Shown here: one piece after another, positions 1-11,400 of the stretch | Layout of the letters: each line of letters begins with the position of its first letter | Numbering within the stretch: position 1 is the first letter of the stretch | NCBI GenBank assembly: GCA_000827265.1 | Contig: KN834770.1 | Span: 201,974-265,973, forward strand | DNA from: Collybiopsis luxurians FD-317 M1 | Lineage: Eukaryota > Basidiomycota > Agaricomycetes > Agaricales > Omphalotaceae | Direction: 5' to 3' | DNA length: 64,000 bases | Translations under genes and position numbers: made by a program | Notes under the pieces: model-generated | Database searches by the model: none | What the model saw: only the letters and a program-made list of their open reading frames with translations | What the model was told of the DNA's origin: nothing

Positions 1-909
1 TCCTATATCACCCAAATTCCCCCACTCACATTCCAACATCCAAAACTCTGCCAGATGCCGTCCCGTCATACTTCGTTCAGCTCTAAAGCATGGAGCCAAT
101 GTGTAAACACGTCCGAGAGCCGCCTGGTAGGCTTCAAGATGTAGTTGTGAACTAACAGTCAAATAGGTAGGCTTCGCGAAAAATTCCTCTTTTCCTTCCT
201 GTCCTTCCGTCTTCTGGGTTTTGGCGACTCTGAAGGTTTCCCCACCTCCTTCGGCATCAATTCCGGTGAGAACAGGAGTATGAACATTGAAAAACTCTTG
301 TTCTTTGGATAGATAACCTTCTAACGCGTCCTTGACCTTGGACCGCAGACGCATTACATTCTGCATTGGTTGTGTACGGAGGCGGAGATGGAGATGATCT
401 CGGAGGAATTCGGCTGAATGTCCTCCATCAGAGTGATGTGGTTGAAGTGGGTATGTGCTTGGGTCACATTTTCCGACTACTTCTACACTTTGTCCCTGTA
501 CTGTAGAATCTCCAAGATCGACCACCAATTCGAAATCTTGGCCAGGACCTTTACTTTCCACTAGCATTCCAGTCAGCGTCACAGAGGCACCAAAGTCCAG
601 GTCATTCAGCTTCTCCAATATACTCTCGCGAACGACTCCACCCTTTGGCCCATGCCTAAAGACGGCTTGCAAACCTGCAGATGAACTTCCATCCTCTATT
701 AAGGCAAACGTGACGTGCTTCTGGCGACGAATGGAGCGAATGTGACCCGTTACAGTTGCTCGAGTGGGTGTCAAGGAGTCTGACGTTGCAGAAGCTTTCA
801 ATAGCTGTTTGACCGTCTTCGGTAGCTTATACAGCGCTGGCGGTGGTGGCCTCATCGGAACAAGTACATTAGACGCCAAAGTTTGAATTTTTACACAGCC
901 ACTGATCAT
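1..909 (-). CDS. SLM5: Mitochondrial asparaginyl-tRNA synthetase, C-terminus off the left edge
   Basis: Class IIb aminoacyl-tRNA synthetase that charges tRNA-Asn, probably in mitochondria. The visible exon (about 30-909, roughly 290 residues) begins at the ATG at 907-909; a second in-frame Met lies at 853-855. An OB-fold anticodon-binding domain comes first (ATVTGHIRSIRRQKHVTF), then the catalytic domain with a PVLTGIDAEGGGETF segment, FFAKPTYLTVSSQLHLEA, and class II motif 2 with its arginine (CFRAERSMTGRHLAEFWMLE). A GTGAGT donor at about 24-29 (minus strand) interrupts motif 2, so motif 3 lies outside the window. The short N-terminus without an extra appended domain suits the organellar form rather than cytosolic AsnRS. 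A short out-of-frame ATG (ATG AAT TAG) lies just upstream. Symbol follows the yeast orthologue; assignment to AsnRS rather than AspRS/LysRS rests on the motif 2 context. Confidence 0.85.
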   Translation of the reverse strand, partial: MISGCVKIQTLASNVLVPMRPPPPALYKLPKTVKQLLKASATSDSLTPTRATVTGHIRSIRRQKHVTFALIEDGSSSAGLQAVFRHGPKGGVVRESILEKLNDLDFGASVTLTGMLVESKGPGQDFELVVDLGDSTVQGQSVEVVGKCDPSTYPLQPHHSDGGHSAEFLRDHLHLRLRTQPMQNVMRLRSKVKDALEGYLSKEQEFFNVHTPVLTGIDAEGGGETFRVAKTQKTEGQEGKEEFFAKPTYLTVSSQLHLEAYQAALGRVYTLAPCFRAERSMTGRHLAEFWMLECEWGNLGDIG

Positions 910-1069
910 TGGGCGCCAGCATTCCGCCCCTAATTCATGTGATTTTCTGGAACTTATTCCCAATGTTCTAATGTCCTTCAGTACGTCGTACAGCCGTATG
1001 ATAGATCATATTAAGATAAAAGTCCTATAGACCGTGCCACTTTCGAAAAAAAAATACAAAGAGACCAGC

Positions 1070-4000
1070 TCAAATCTCGTTCCGAATTATGATGCTGAAG
1101 CAACTTTCGCAGTACGGCTTCTTATCTCTTTCAAAGAACGACGGATCCTCAAATGGCTTGTCACAGTGCTGTAGAACGAAAGATATTAGCAGCAAAATAT
1201 CGCCTGAGACCCTCCCACTACTTACAGTGCATCGGAAACACTCCCAACACCACTTGCCTCCCAAAGCTTCCACGGCTTCCATATGGTCTCTAATAGGCTT
1301 TTTACATCTCTTACACTTTGGCAGCCTGAGTCGAACATGACATGCTTCACAGTAGGGGTGGCCCTTGTATACCGTAAAGCCCACATTGTCATCGTCATCA
1401 TCGTACGAAAATGATCCATCACCCGAAAACGCTAATTCTCCTCCACCTGCGCCTTTACCAAAATCTCGCTCTCGATTGTGTTTCGCGGCTGAACTTGGAC
1501 TTAAGAAAGGATCTCCACATTCTGCACAAAAGAAGTGTGGTTCGTGATATGTTCGCCGACCCAACGCAGGATCGTTCAAAGAAATGAAGCGTTCCTCAAC
1601 AATGGCCGTCTTGCAATGATAACATTTGGGGGCAAATGTCTATGAAGAACCACGATTAGATAGAGTTTTCTTTCTCGCATTATTACTTGCCTCGTGGTAG
1701 TCCAAATGGCAATACGGTCTTTTAATCCCATCCTCTCCGACACCTTCATAGCTAAAGATCGAGAGTAAAACAAAAATTAAACGCGCAAGTACTTTGAGCC
1801 ACTGACCTCGACTGGAACTCCAACAGCTCATCACAGACCGTGCATCTAAAGCAATCCGGGTGCCACTTCATCCCCATAGCCCCCACAATCCTACCCACAA
1901 TTGGTTTGGCACACGCTGGACAAGTCAAACCTGCTTTGCCTCTTCCAGGCATCTGTCTGACACCAGACCCCATTTGGGAACTCCGAGCAGCTGGAAGAGC
2001 TCGAGGACCTCCTTGATGTGCCGCGGAACTTGAGGAAGATGCACCTCTACGTCGTGGAGTACTATCCAGCTCGTTGTCTTCATCGGCTTCAGATATATTA
2101 ATCACAGGCCCCGAACCGAACTGCCCGGCAACACCGATTCCTGGAACCTCGAAGACTATCTGTGAAGGCGATTTGTGTGTACCCTTGCTCTCCGCGCTGC
2201 TAACTCGAATCATCGGACCCGCGGAAGTGGAGCCGTCATCGTCATCGTCATTTCCAAAGGTAATTCTGGGTATCCCTGAACTTTCTCCAGCTCCTGACAC
2301 ACGAATTATGGGACCTCCAGATATGCTATCATCACTGTCCTGGGATCCGAAAGTGATCCTAGGAACCTCTGGCTTCCCTCGGTCTCTCCGACCGTAATCA
2401 TCGTCCTCATGGTCAAAAGAGATTCTTGGGGTAATCCCAGCCACAACCTTTGTCCTATTAGAATCATTCTCCATCTTCCTGACGTTCGCTATCTTCTCTT
2501 TGCCCCCTAATGGTTTCGGCGACTCAATCTTCACTTCTGCATACGCCGTCGTGTGTCCACCATACCCTCCAGGGCCTGGACCATGGCCGTTGAAAGCTGC
2601 AGAATAAGCATGCTGAGGTTGCGGCTGAACTGGATGTTGCTGCGTATTTCGTCTAAAACGTTCCAACGCGCCAGTCATACTACTTGCGGTGCTGGTAGTA
2701 GAGCCTGTCGGACTGACGCTCCTGGCACTGCAAGAAAAAAAAAAAAATGGTGATAAATTCGTGTGAATGTGACTACTGGAGACATACCTGAAGCTTGCAC
2801 TGGCTGGCCTAGGCGGAGGCTCGTCGAGATCATAACTAGGCATCATCCTTCCGGGTTTTCCATGAGAACCATCGCCATGACTCGAACTAGATCGGTTGAA
2901 TGCAGCAAACGCTGATTGTGTCTCTATTTGCGGCTGAGAACGAGAATGAGAGTGTCGAGACGGACCGGAAGGCCGCGAATGCGAGGACGCTGGTCTGGAG
3001 GATGTGATACCATCGTTACTGGAACCAGTGAATCCACTGCCAGGCCCTTTGGGTAAAGGGGGGAGATCCGATGGCCAGTTCTCTCTCTCACTTCTAGCGG
3101 TATCCAGCCCCATTTTCGCAAACCGTAAAGTCATGCTACCTTCTCCACTGTCTTTATCACGTAAATCTCCCGTAGTCGCCCCAGCACGGTCCATAGTAGG
3201 CGGCTTTGGAATCTGTCTCTCTACGAACTGCGACCTTCCGCTCCCACCACTAATACCGTTCCTAGCCCCGGTTCCGCCGCCTTGATATAGAGTACCAGTC
3301 GTGGCAGCAGCACGATCCATACCGGGTGGTTGAGGCATGCTACCTCGTAGATCCAAAATTCCAGGCCCGTTACTTGCTCCGCTCCTCCTGCTATGAGCAG
3401 ATGCAGCCGATGAAGCAGACGCGATGGTTGAGACTGCAGAGACTTCCGATACATTGGTCTCGCTTCCAAAGCTTGTGTTTGCTTCAGAGTCTTCCGGTTC
3501 TTCAACTGTATATTGGGATGAGAAACTACTCGGAGCTGGTCGAGGTAAGGGTCGACTGGAAGCAGCTGGAGGTATGGCGATCGATCTACCTCTATCTACT
3601 TCTGTAGAGCTTCCACTAGGATTATGCTGATTGAGAGACGAAATCGTGCTTCTTTTCCACAGGGGCACAAATTTGGATTTTGCCGTAGCTGAACCGGTAT
3701 GAGTCGGGGATGTTTGCGGTTCAAAAATGGGATTATGTTGGCGGAGAGCGGCGGAGGAAGTCGTTGCGAAGGCGGAGCTGGCGGGTGGCGGGGCCGATTG
3801 CACAGAGGTGGCGGAAGGATTGGACCGAATTTGCGAGGTCGTAGACCGAATTCCAGGGGAAGGATTAGGTGAATTTCTCGAGAAAAGTGGTTGTGGATTG
3901 ATCTGCGGAAATAATAATTAACCTTGGGATAACAGAGAGATAGCATGTGAGATTGACCTTCTCAGGGCTATTATTTCTACTCGTACTATTGCTCCCATTC

Positions 4001-4749
4001 TCAAAGAACCTGGGCGGACTCGCGCGCCTTCGCGTAGTTGTCGATGGAAAAGAAGGTTGTGATGGTGGCTGCTGATGTTGCGTCGGAGGTGATGTAAAAG
4101 GGAAAGTGGGCGAGTGGCCGCTGACGGGAGGAATGGGATTCTGTTGTTGATATTGCGGGTATTGACTCGGGGGAGCGAAGGAGTTAGGATGTGAATGAGG
4201 ATGTGGCCCAACAGAGTTGCCATTGCGAATAGCACCAGGACTTATAGCACCACTCGCCATTCTTTCTTGATTGAACCTGGAGAGCGCCGAAAGATCCAGA
4301 CTCTGAGCACCATTTGGGTGAAAAGGAGCAAAACCTGAGTTTTGAGTAACTGTCGGAGGTCTAGAAACGCCCGCAGGGGATGGCAAAGGCTTCCGGGTCG
4401 GACTGGCACTTGAACTTCTGGGCAATTGAGGTGGTACGCCATTGGGATGCGTCGATTGGGGTGTATAACGAGGACTGGATTGAGGAAAGACCTGCATACT
4501 CTGGGGTCTAGTCCTATCCTGCATCGGTATTGGAACAGGCGGGGCAGCCATCGGCGCCGACCGTTGTTGGGTTGCGGTTACCGGGGGAAGCTCGAACCCC
4601 AGTTCTACTTGCGATCTAAAAGGTTTCCGAGCACTATTTACAGGATACTGTTGATTATTGGTAGGAGGGTAATAGCCATTCGGACGAGCTTGGTTTTGCC
4701 AGTATGGTTGCATGGTAAGCACCGGTGGTTCCATTAAGCGCCCAAACAT
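1070..4749 (-). CDS. Paxillin-like protein with three C-terminal LIM domains
   Basis: Cytoskeletal scaffold of the fungal paxillin/Pxl1 type, probably acting at the actin ring or polarity sites. The N-terminal about 800 residues are disordered, rich in Pro, Ser, Gln and Gly, with repeated acidic 'RITFG..DD' segments. Three LIM zinc-finger modules close the protein: LIM1 starts LTCPACAKPIVG, LIM2 starts FAPKCYHCKTAIVEERF and carries a roughly 45-residue Gly/Asp-rich insertion between its two fingers, LIM3 starts LPKCKRCKKPIRDH and ends CESCFSIIIRNEI. Model: six exons; introns near 3903-3960, 2719-2789, in LIM1 (about 1753-1807), 1640-1690 (GC-AG), and in LIM3 (about 1164-1224). The first ATG is at 4747-4749, but later in-frame Mets at 4734 and 4713 are equally plausible, and a recurrent promoter-like element (4734-4744) overlaps the first codons, which favours a downstream start. 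Confidence 0.85.
1640..1690 (-). other. GC-AG intron inside LIM1/LIM2 of the LIM protein
   Basis: The donor reads GAG|GCAAGT and the acceptor TTCATAG|ACA, 51 nt. Removing it joins ...YCHLDYHE to TFAPKCYHCKTA, which restores the normal LIM1-to-LIM2 spacing. The nearest GT donor (GTAATA, three bases further in) would shift the frame and destroy the LIM2 cysteines. Confidence 0.8.
4734..4744 (+). promoter_or_regulatory. TTAAGCGCCCA element at the 5' end of the LIM gene
   Basis: One occurrence of the motif found close to several gene starts in this window (see findings). Here it overlaps the first possible codons of the LIM gene, which is the main reason to doubt the most upstream ATG. Confidence 0.35.
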
Positions 4750-4815
4750 AACGTCACACGTGCCTGTCCATGCGATATACAGCTTTGACCATTGCTACTA
4801 TCAGTTTAATATACA

Positions 4816-6161
4816 TTACACCCTCAAATTCTCAATAACTTTGATAACTGCCTCAGTCACCTCCTTTGTACCCGCTTTCCCCCCCAAGTCTTTTGTCAGA
4901 ATTCCAGCAGCACATACCTTCTCTACTGCCTCCATCAGAACGGTGGCAGCTTCCGATTCTCCCAACCAATGAAGCATTTCTGACGCTGTCCAAAATGTGG
5001 CAACGGGATTGGCGAGACCAAGTCCAGTGATATCAAATGCGGATCCGTGAATTGGTTCAAACACTGGGAAGACAGACGATCAATCAACATTATTGCATTG
5101 ATGGAAAGACTTACTGGACGGGTTCTTGCGTGTGGGGTCCAGGTTGGCAGTGGGTGCTATCCCTATAGACCCGGCCAAAGCGGCAGCAAGATCTGAGAGA
5201 ATGTCTGCATGGAGGTTCGTAGCGAGGATCGTATCGAGAGAGCTGGGATCGAGAACCATACGAACTGTCATGGCATCGACTGTAGATACAATTCAAAATT
5301 GGAATTTTTTGCCAGCTAAGACTTCGAAACTCACCCAGCATGTGGTCTACAGTCACGTCCGGAAAATCTTTGGCAACTTCTTTGATAACTTCATCCCACA
5401 TTACCATGCCGTTTCGTTGTGCATTGCTCTTGGTGACATATGTGAGCATCCTTCGTGGACGATTCTGGGCAACATTGAAGGCAAATTCGGCGATCCGACG
5501 AACACCGGTCCTGGTAAAGATTGATAGCTCTTCATATATAATGAATTGATGCAGTCGAGATGGAAGTGGTGAAAACACTGACCCGTAGCGACTTCATGAT
5601 CACAGCCTATGTGCGATCTGCCTCCTTGTCCAGCATACTCTCCCTCACTGTTTTCTCGAACTATCACCCAGTCTAAGTCTCCTGGTTTACAGTTCGCCAA
5701 GGGGGATTTAGTCCCAGGAAGGACTTTTGTAGGGCGGACATTGGCATATTGCTGTAGAGGCTGGCAGATTGCCAGCCGAAGTCCCCAGAGAGATATGTGG
5801 TCCGGAACGTTGGGTGCACCAACGGAACCGAAGCTGAGATGGGATGTGTCTCTACTCGACCAGTACATATGAATGCCAAAACATACAAGATTGCATCGAA
5901 ACCTTTCAAAACCTGAAGATAATCTTCTGGAGTATACCGCCCTGTCTTCAAATACCTCTCGGTGCTCCAATCGAACTCTGTAAACTCCAAATCGAATGAC
6001 TCAAGTTTCTTAGTTAGTGCTTTCAAGACTTCAACTCCAGCAGAAATGACTTCAGGTCCAATTCCGTCTCCGGGAATAGAGGCAATCTTGTAGGATGCTT
6101 TCAATACGGGCGGAGCGATAGCATGACCATTGGTCTGAGCTGGGTTGCTACCATTCGACAT
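4816..6161 (-). CDS. Tartrate/D-malate dehydrogenase-like beta-decarboxylating dehydrogenase
   Basis: NAD-dependent oxidative decarboxylation of a 2-hydroxy acid (tartrate, D-malate or a 3-isopropylmalate-like substrate). The fold is the isocitrate/isopropylmalate dehydrogenase family: YKIASIPGDGIGPEV at the N-terminus, FFGSVGAPNVPDHISLWG, VIVRENSEGEYAGQGGRSH, FTRTGVRRIAEFAF, the metal-binding VDAMTVRM...NLHADILSDLAAAL region and FEPIHGSAFDITG near the C-terminus. The HISLWGL and ENSEGEYAG segments point to the TtuC/tartrate dehydrogenase branch rather than LeuB. Five exons joined by four short introns; joins checked in phase (for example DAIF|FGSVGAP, HEVAT|ELSIFTR, DHML|VDAMTV, NPS|MFEPIHG). 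The chosen start is MSNGSNPAQ; an upstream in-frame start at 6239 would add a 26-residue extension with Arg/His that could be organellar. Substrate is inferred from family only. Confidence 0.85.
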
Positions 6162-6390
6162 GGCGGATGAGGTTTCTGTGAGTGTGGGACGATGCAGAGA
6201 AGGCTTCTGGCCCCATAAATACAATCGATAATAAAACAATGCTGGGAGAAGAGGTCAAGTGAGGGAAAGAGTCTCACGGGGGAATTCTATAACACCGCAC
6301 GATATATATGGAACGCGGAAAGGAAAGGAAAAGCGGAACGGTCACATTGAGGAATTCGTCTTCGGGGTTTCTGATGGATTGTCTATCTAT

Positions 6391-8322
6391 TTATCTTTGC
6401 TGCTCTCCCACTGCCGGACGTCGTTCCACCCTTATTCGTTGCATGACGTCCGTACCCCAGCCCACCAAGGTGATCAACGAGGCACCGGCGAAACACGTCC
6501 CTACATACAAAATCATTTTTTCAAACTTTCCTCCACCTACATGAAAGCCAAGATGGTCACCATGCCCGGAGGAGGGGGGGTCGGATGGTGATGTAGAATT
6601 GGAAATGTTTGATAAAGCAGACGAAATAGGGGTTGAAAATATGTTGCCCATACCACGAGAGAACAAGAGGACTCCGAAGAGAGTTGTGAACAAATTTGGG
6701 TCATTGGCTAGATATCGATGATAAGAATGGACGTGGATTGGGTGAGCTGCTAAACCTTACCGCTCAGCGGCTTCGTAAAGCCAGTCCATGAACTTGACCA
6801 CCCTCCGGCAACAATCCCATAGATCATACTAAAGGACAGCAATCCGGCAAGATTGTACGACAGCACTCCCCAAAGAATGAACGTGGCAGCGGAAGTAGAT
6901 ATTAGCGTCATAAAACCTAAGGTCCAAGGATTCATTCTGTCGGAAAGGTAACCCATAGCCAGTCGACCGAAGACGGAGCCGCCTTGGGAATGGATAAATG
7001 TCGCCAAATTTACACTCTCGAATAAGCATACTTACAGTTGAGCAACACAAGCGTAATTGATGAGGTGGAACTACCTGAATGCAGCTCGCGAGCAAACGCT
7101 GCAAAGACTAAATCACATTTCAATATTAAACCAAGGGGACAGAACGCACTAGGAAGCCATACAATAGGCACAAAGTAGCCAAACCCTTGAAATGTATTGG
7201 CAAGTACTAGCATCCAAAATGGCTTACTCTTAAGCCATTTTCTATTTCCTCGTCCTCTCGGTGTGGGGCCATGAGCTCGAGAACGAGATTCGGGAAAACG
7301 ACCTTTGATGAAAGGAAGTAGAGGAAAGATGAGGGCAGCTATACAAATAGATAGGATTCTCAGGCTCTTGGAAGGACCATAGGAGGATAGTAACGGAGGA
7401 AAGATAAGGGGCAAGACAATCCCTCCGACCGCGGTACCGGCAAAAACCACTCCATTAGCGAATCCACGTTTTTGGTTGAACCATTCGGATAGGTAGGAAA
7501 TGCAAGGGAAGTATAGGAGTGCTGGGAGGGAGGAAACATGTTAGATGCGATGTGGCTCTCTCAGAAAAGTTGATTGTATTCACATCCACCGATGGCGTAC
7601 AGGACGCCTTGCAGTATGACAAGCTGTAGGACCTGGTTTGAGAAGTGAGGCAAGACAGTAAGTTTTGAGCGAGGCAATTAATACTTTGGTCGTATAGCTG
7701 GCAGTGAATAGGGATATCCAACAAAGGAGTGCCCCGATGTACAAAGAGGTACGTCTATGGTAGGGATATCGAGTGATAACAGGAGAAATGAAAGGACCTT
7801 TGTACGGTATCAGAGGCAGAGAAGAAGTCCAGATCCAGTCGCTCACCGGAGCAATAGATAATACCAGAGGCGACAGGACCAATCAACGGAAGCAGGGTCT
7901 GTGCATTGGGCTGAGAGGAATAGGTCGAGTCGTTTAGATATACTTTACGTCGCCGATTGAGGCAATCATATCAAAAAGAGAAATACTGGGATGCAAACCG
8001 TCTAAGAAAATGCCGAACGAGGTCGGGAGACCCCAGACAACAGCTTCCACTACAAAGGCGGCAGCCAGCTAGATGTTGCGGAGATGAATTGTGGAATTCA
8101 AAGGGCGAAGGAAAGAATGCGTACAAAAATCCAAGCTCGGTGGCCTTTATCCATTGGTGGAAGGGAAGACTGGTTCCTACTGGTAGGAGCTGCGTCCGAG
8201 TCATTATTGGAAGCAGCGACAGAGAGGGAAGTAGGGGAAGAAAGGGAAAGGGTGGAGGAGGAAGGAGGCAGAGGAGTATGTATAGCCAAGTGTAAAGAAT
8301 CGGAGGACATGGTTGGAGTCAT
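6391..8322 (-). CDS. Major facilitator transporter, monocarboxylate-transporter-like
   Basis: Polytopic plasma-membrane transporter of the MFS, closest in pattern to fungal MCT/Mch-type proteins that move monocarboxylates or similar small acids. A Ser/Thr-rich cytosolic N-terminus precedes DKGHRAWIF and the first helix LAAAFVVEAVVWGLPTSFG. Further landmarks are YLSEWFNQKRGFANGVVFAG (the loop before helix 4), a central charged loop around RGRGNRKWLKSKPFW, and GGSVFGRLAMGYLSDRMNP (loop after helix 8), the two MFS signature loops. The C-terminal tail is Ser/Gly-rich before a last helix. The gene is split by about nine introns, most in frame-checked positions; the intron after FGIFLD (donor GTAAAG) is the least certain. 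Stop at 6391. Start is the first ATG (MTPTMSSDS); the second Met is four codons later. Confidence 0.85.
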
Positions 8323-8490
8323 ACAGTACGTAGAATATTTCTATTTAATGACTTGGTAGATTTATACTGACCCGTCGTGGGAAGATTGAATTAAGCGCCC
8401 ATGAGCATTTCACGCCATCAGGCTTTCACGCGTTTAATATCATACACTGTTTACTGCATGACTGCTTCCACAACTTTCCAGGATTAGGTG
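8323..8490. promoter_or_regulatory. Bidirectional promoter, MFS transporter / SET methyltransferase
   Basis: The 168 bp between two divergent start codons must hold both promoters. It contains TTAAGCGCCCA at 8391-8401, roughly midway (about 70 bp from one ATG and 90 bp from the other). No TATA box is obvious. Confidence 0.6.
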
Positions 8491-11400
8491 ATGTCTTCTC
8501 CTTTGCCTTCATGGGAACATATTTCAGGCAAGCTGCCTTTTCTTTCCCCTATTTCTTTCTCTTCTTACCCTGGATCACCTAGAACCACCCAGTTCTACAA
8601 ACGGCAGCGATGGCGAAGAAGAGCTGCAGGAGGTTCACCTCCAGCCAAAGTCGAAGCCTAAAAAACGTCCGACTGATATGGCAATCAGCCGAGAACCTGC
8701 CAAGAAACCCAGATTGACCTCAACCACAAGAAAACCGCCTTCTGGTTCCAGTTCCGGGTTCAGTTCCTTCGGTCCCCCTTCCAGCATCTCCATAGGTCAC
8801 CCAAAGTCATCCCTTTCTGCCTCACTGCCCATAAACACATCAAAAAAAACTTCAGCATCTGCTTCAAGACCCGCGCGACCACCTCCAACTGCGAGCAAAT
8901 CTACATCTACCTCAATATCAGCTCCGCCTCTAGTCAAACGAGTCAAGCGCTCAAGAGAAGAGAGACAGAAGGGCAGATCCCGGTCTCGCAGCTTGGGTGA
9001 TGTTGGCAGAGGGCAGGAGTCAGGGAAAGGAAAACAGAAAGCTTCAGCCCCCAGTTCATTCACAGCCGGGACAGATAAGGACACGCCCATCGTTATTGAC
9101 TCATCTGATTCTGATATGAACACGGATGAAGCTGAAGAGATTACCCGGCCGATTGCTGGAAGAATTCCCGGTCCTGGGCCTACGCGACTTCCACGACCTC
9201 CCCTTATCCCATCCGCTGCTCCGCTTCCCGGAAGGAAAGCGACTACGTTGCACCAAGGGAGTAGAAGAACGTCTGCGGCCTCGGTTCCCCCTCAGAAAGA
9301 TGTCTTTGTTATCACCGACAGTGATGAAGATTTATCAAGAAGGCCACCCCCGCCTCAACCTCCCCCTTTTTTGAGCAACGTACGCTCTGTATCCACTTCT
9401 AATTCTGACCTAGCGGGAGACTATAAAGGTCTACTCTTGACTACTGGGCCCAAGGATGTGGATATGCCGCTCGATTCTCCGCCTTCGCCTCCACCCGGGG
9501 TAGTTGCCGCGGACTTGATGGAGCAGGAAGCAAGCACGCCATCAAAAGCGAAGCCGCCACCTTCTATTTCGTCCTCTTCTACATCTACACCCACCGATCC
9601 ACCCCTTCCTTCCAAACTTTCTCCAAGCAATGCACCCACCGCGCGATCCCCAAGAATGACTCAGTCTAGGCGTTCTGGAGTTCAAAAGACCCAACCGACG
9701 ATAATTAGTTCGGACTCGGAACCGGAACAAGTGTCAGCTCAATTACTGTCCCTGCCTCCGGTTCCGGTGATAACCTCGAATTCCGGGGCTTCTGTAACCA
9801 TTGGCCTTCCAACATCCCCACGATCCAGTAAAACCCAGCCACAGGACGAGGAAGAGAAGACAACAGGGAAGCTCCTCTCAAGGAAGATTAGATCCGGGGG
9901 AATAGAGCAGACTGACACGGAAGAGTCCCTATGGATTCAATCTATCGCTGGCGCATATGGCTCTTTGGAGCAATCTAACACAGTTTTTCCAGCATCAGCG
10001 TCAGCGAGACCAAATTCCAGAACAAGCTTGCCCCGTGCATCGTGGATACCGTCTCCTAGTGTCTCTGGTCCTTCCAAACCAGAGGAATCTAGCAGTGTCA
10101 GAAACGGAGCCATCGTTAAGGGTGGAACCACTCGAGAATCTCGTGTTCCTCCCCATCCTTCTCCTCAGCGTCGTCAATCCTCTAAACCATCTTCCTCTAC
10201 CTCTTCCAGCAGTCTCACTGAGAAAGACAGTGTTCCTGCGGCCTTTCCCCTTCCGGGTTCCAGAGCGCACGAGCTGCTCTCTCAGATTCGAACTCCAACA
10301 AGGGTTTCGCTCGGCTCTAATAATCCTTTGGTTCGCAAGGATTTTATGAAGCTCAAGAACCCACCATCTGTCTCGCCTTTGTCGTCATCGTCCAAACCTT
10401 ATTCTAAATCTAAACCAACAGTGTCTAGTCAGTCCCCCGGACTTTCCTCGAGTCATGGACCCAATCACGGGGAGAAAGACTCCTCCGATTCGGACTCGAA
10501 GGAAGAGAAGGATAAACGGAGCAAAAAATTGAGTGAGTTGATGTCTTTCTTAAAATCGCCCGAGGAAGGGGCCAAGGATGGCGAGAAGAATGAAATCAAT
10601 ATGCGCACGGAAGCTGTTTCGGTTGATGAGAACGCGCAGGAAGACCAGCAGAAAGTGGAGGAAGTGATAACGCGGGTCCAAGCCGTGAAACAGAAGCAAC
10701 CGGTACACCCCACTCAAATTCAGGAATTGAATAGATTTTTAGAGGCCATGGAAATGGAGAGTTCGAATTCCAAAAAGTCGGGCCAAGGAGTCAATGTTGA
10801 GGCGATTGAGCGAGATGGCCGTGTTCCTGCAACAGAGGATAATCCGATGGTTTTACCTCCACTGGATTATGTCGACATCGATTTGGACTCTCCGGCGGAG
10901 GAGGACAAAGAGCCTGCTGATGAAGAGCATACAATGCAGGTCGACGCAAAAGCAGTTAGCGCCGCTGAAGTGGAAAGTGATACTGCTCCTGCAGACCACG
11001 ATTCGCAAGGCGACGATGAGAACGATGCCTATGCCTTGCAGTTGAACAATGCCTATGCTAGACAGTTGGGCAATGACTCTTCCTATGAAGAAAGTGCAGG
11101 ATCTGATTCCGGACCTGATTCTGAGGTTAGTGATGGAATCGTTTGCTTTGACCATGTTTGTTGAATCGATAGCTTCATTTCCGTAGAAGCATGTTCAGGA
11201 TATGCTTGCCGCTGATACTGTTAGTGTTATTGTCTCCACTTTCCCATCATTCGGTCCCATAGTCTTACGGCGATCTTCTAGGATCCGGAATCGCCTATTT
11301 CACCTGTCACTACGAGCGAACCAATGGTACAGGTTTGTCCCATTCCTTTCACTGTCGATAGTTTATTGAAGTTCATCGATACGTATACAGGTTCCAGTCA

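Noticed and set aside
455..745. Plus-strand open frame of 96 codons
   Set aside because: It lies antisense to the AsnRS exon, which has clear homology; it is a shadow.
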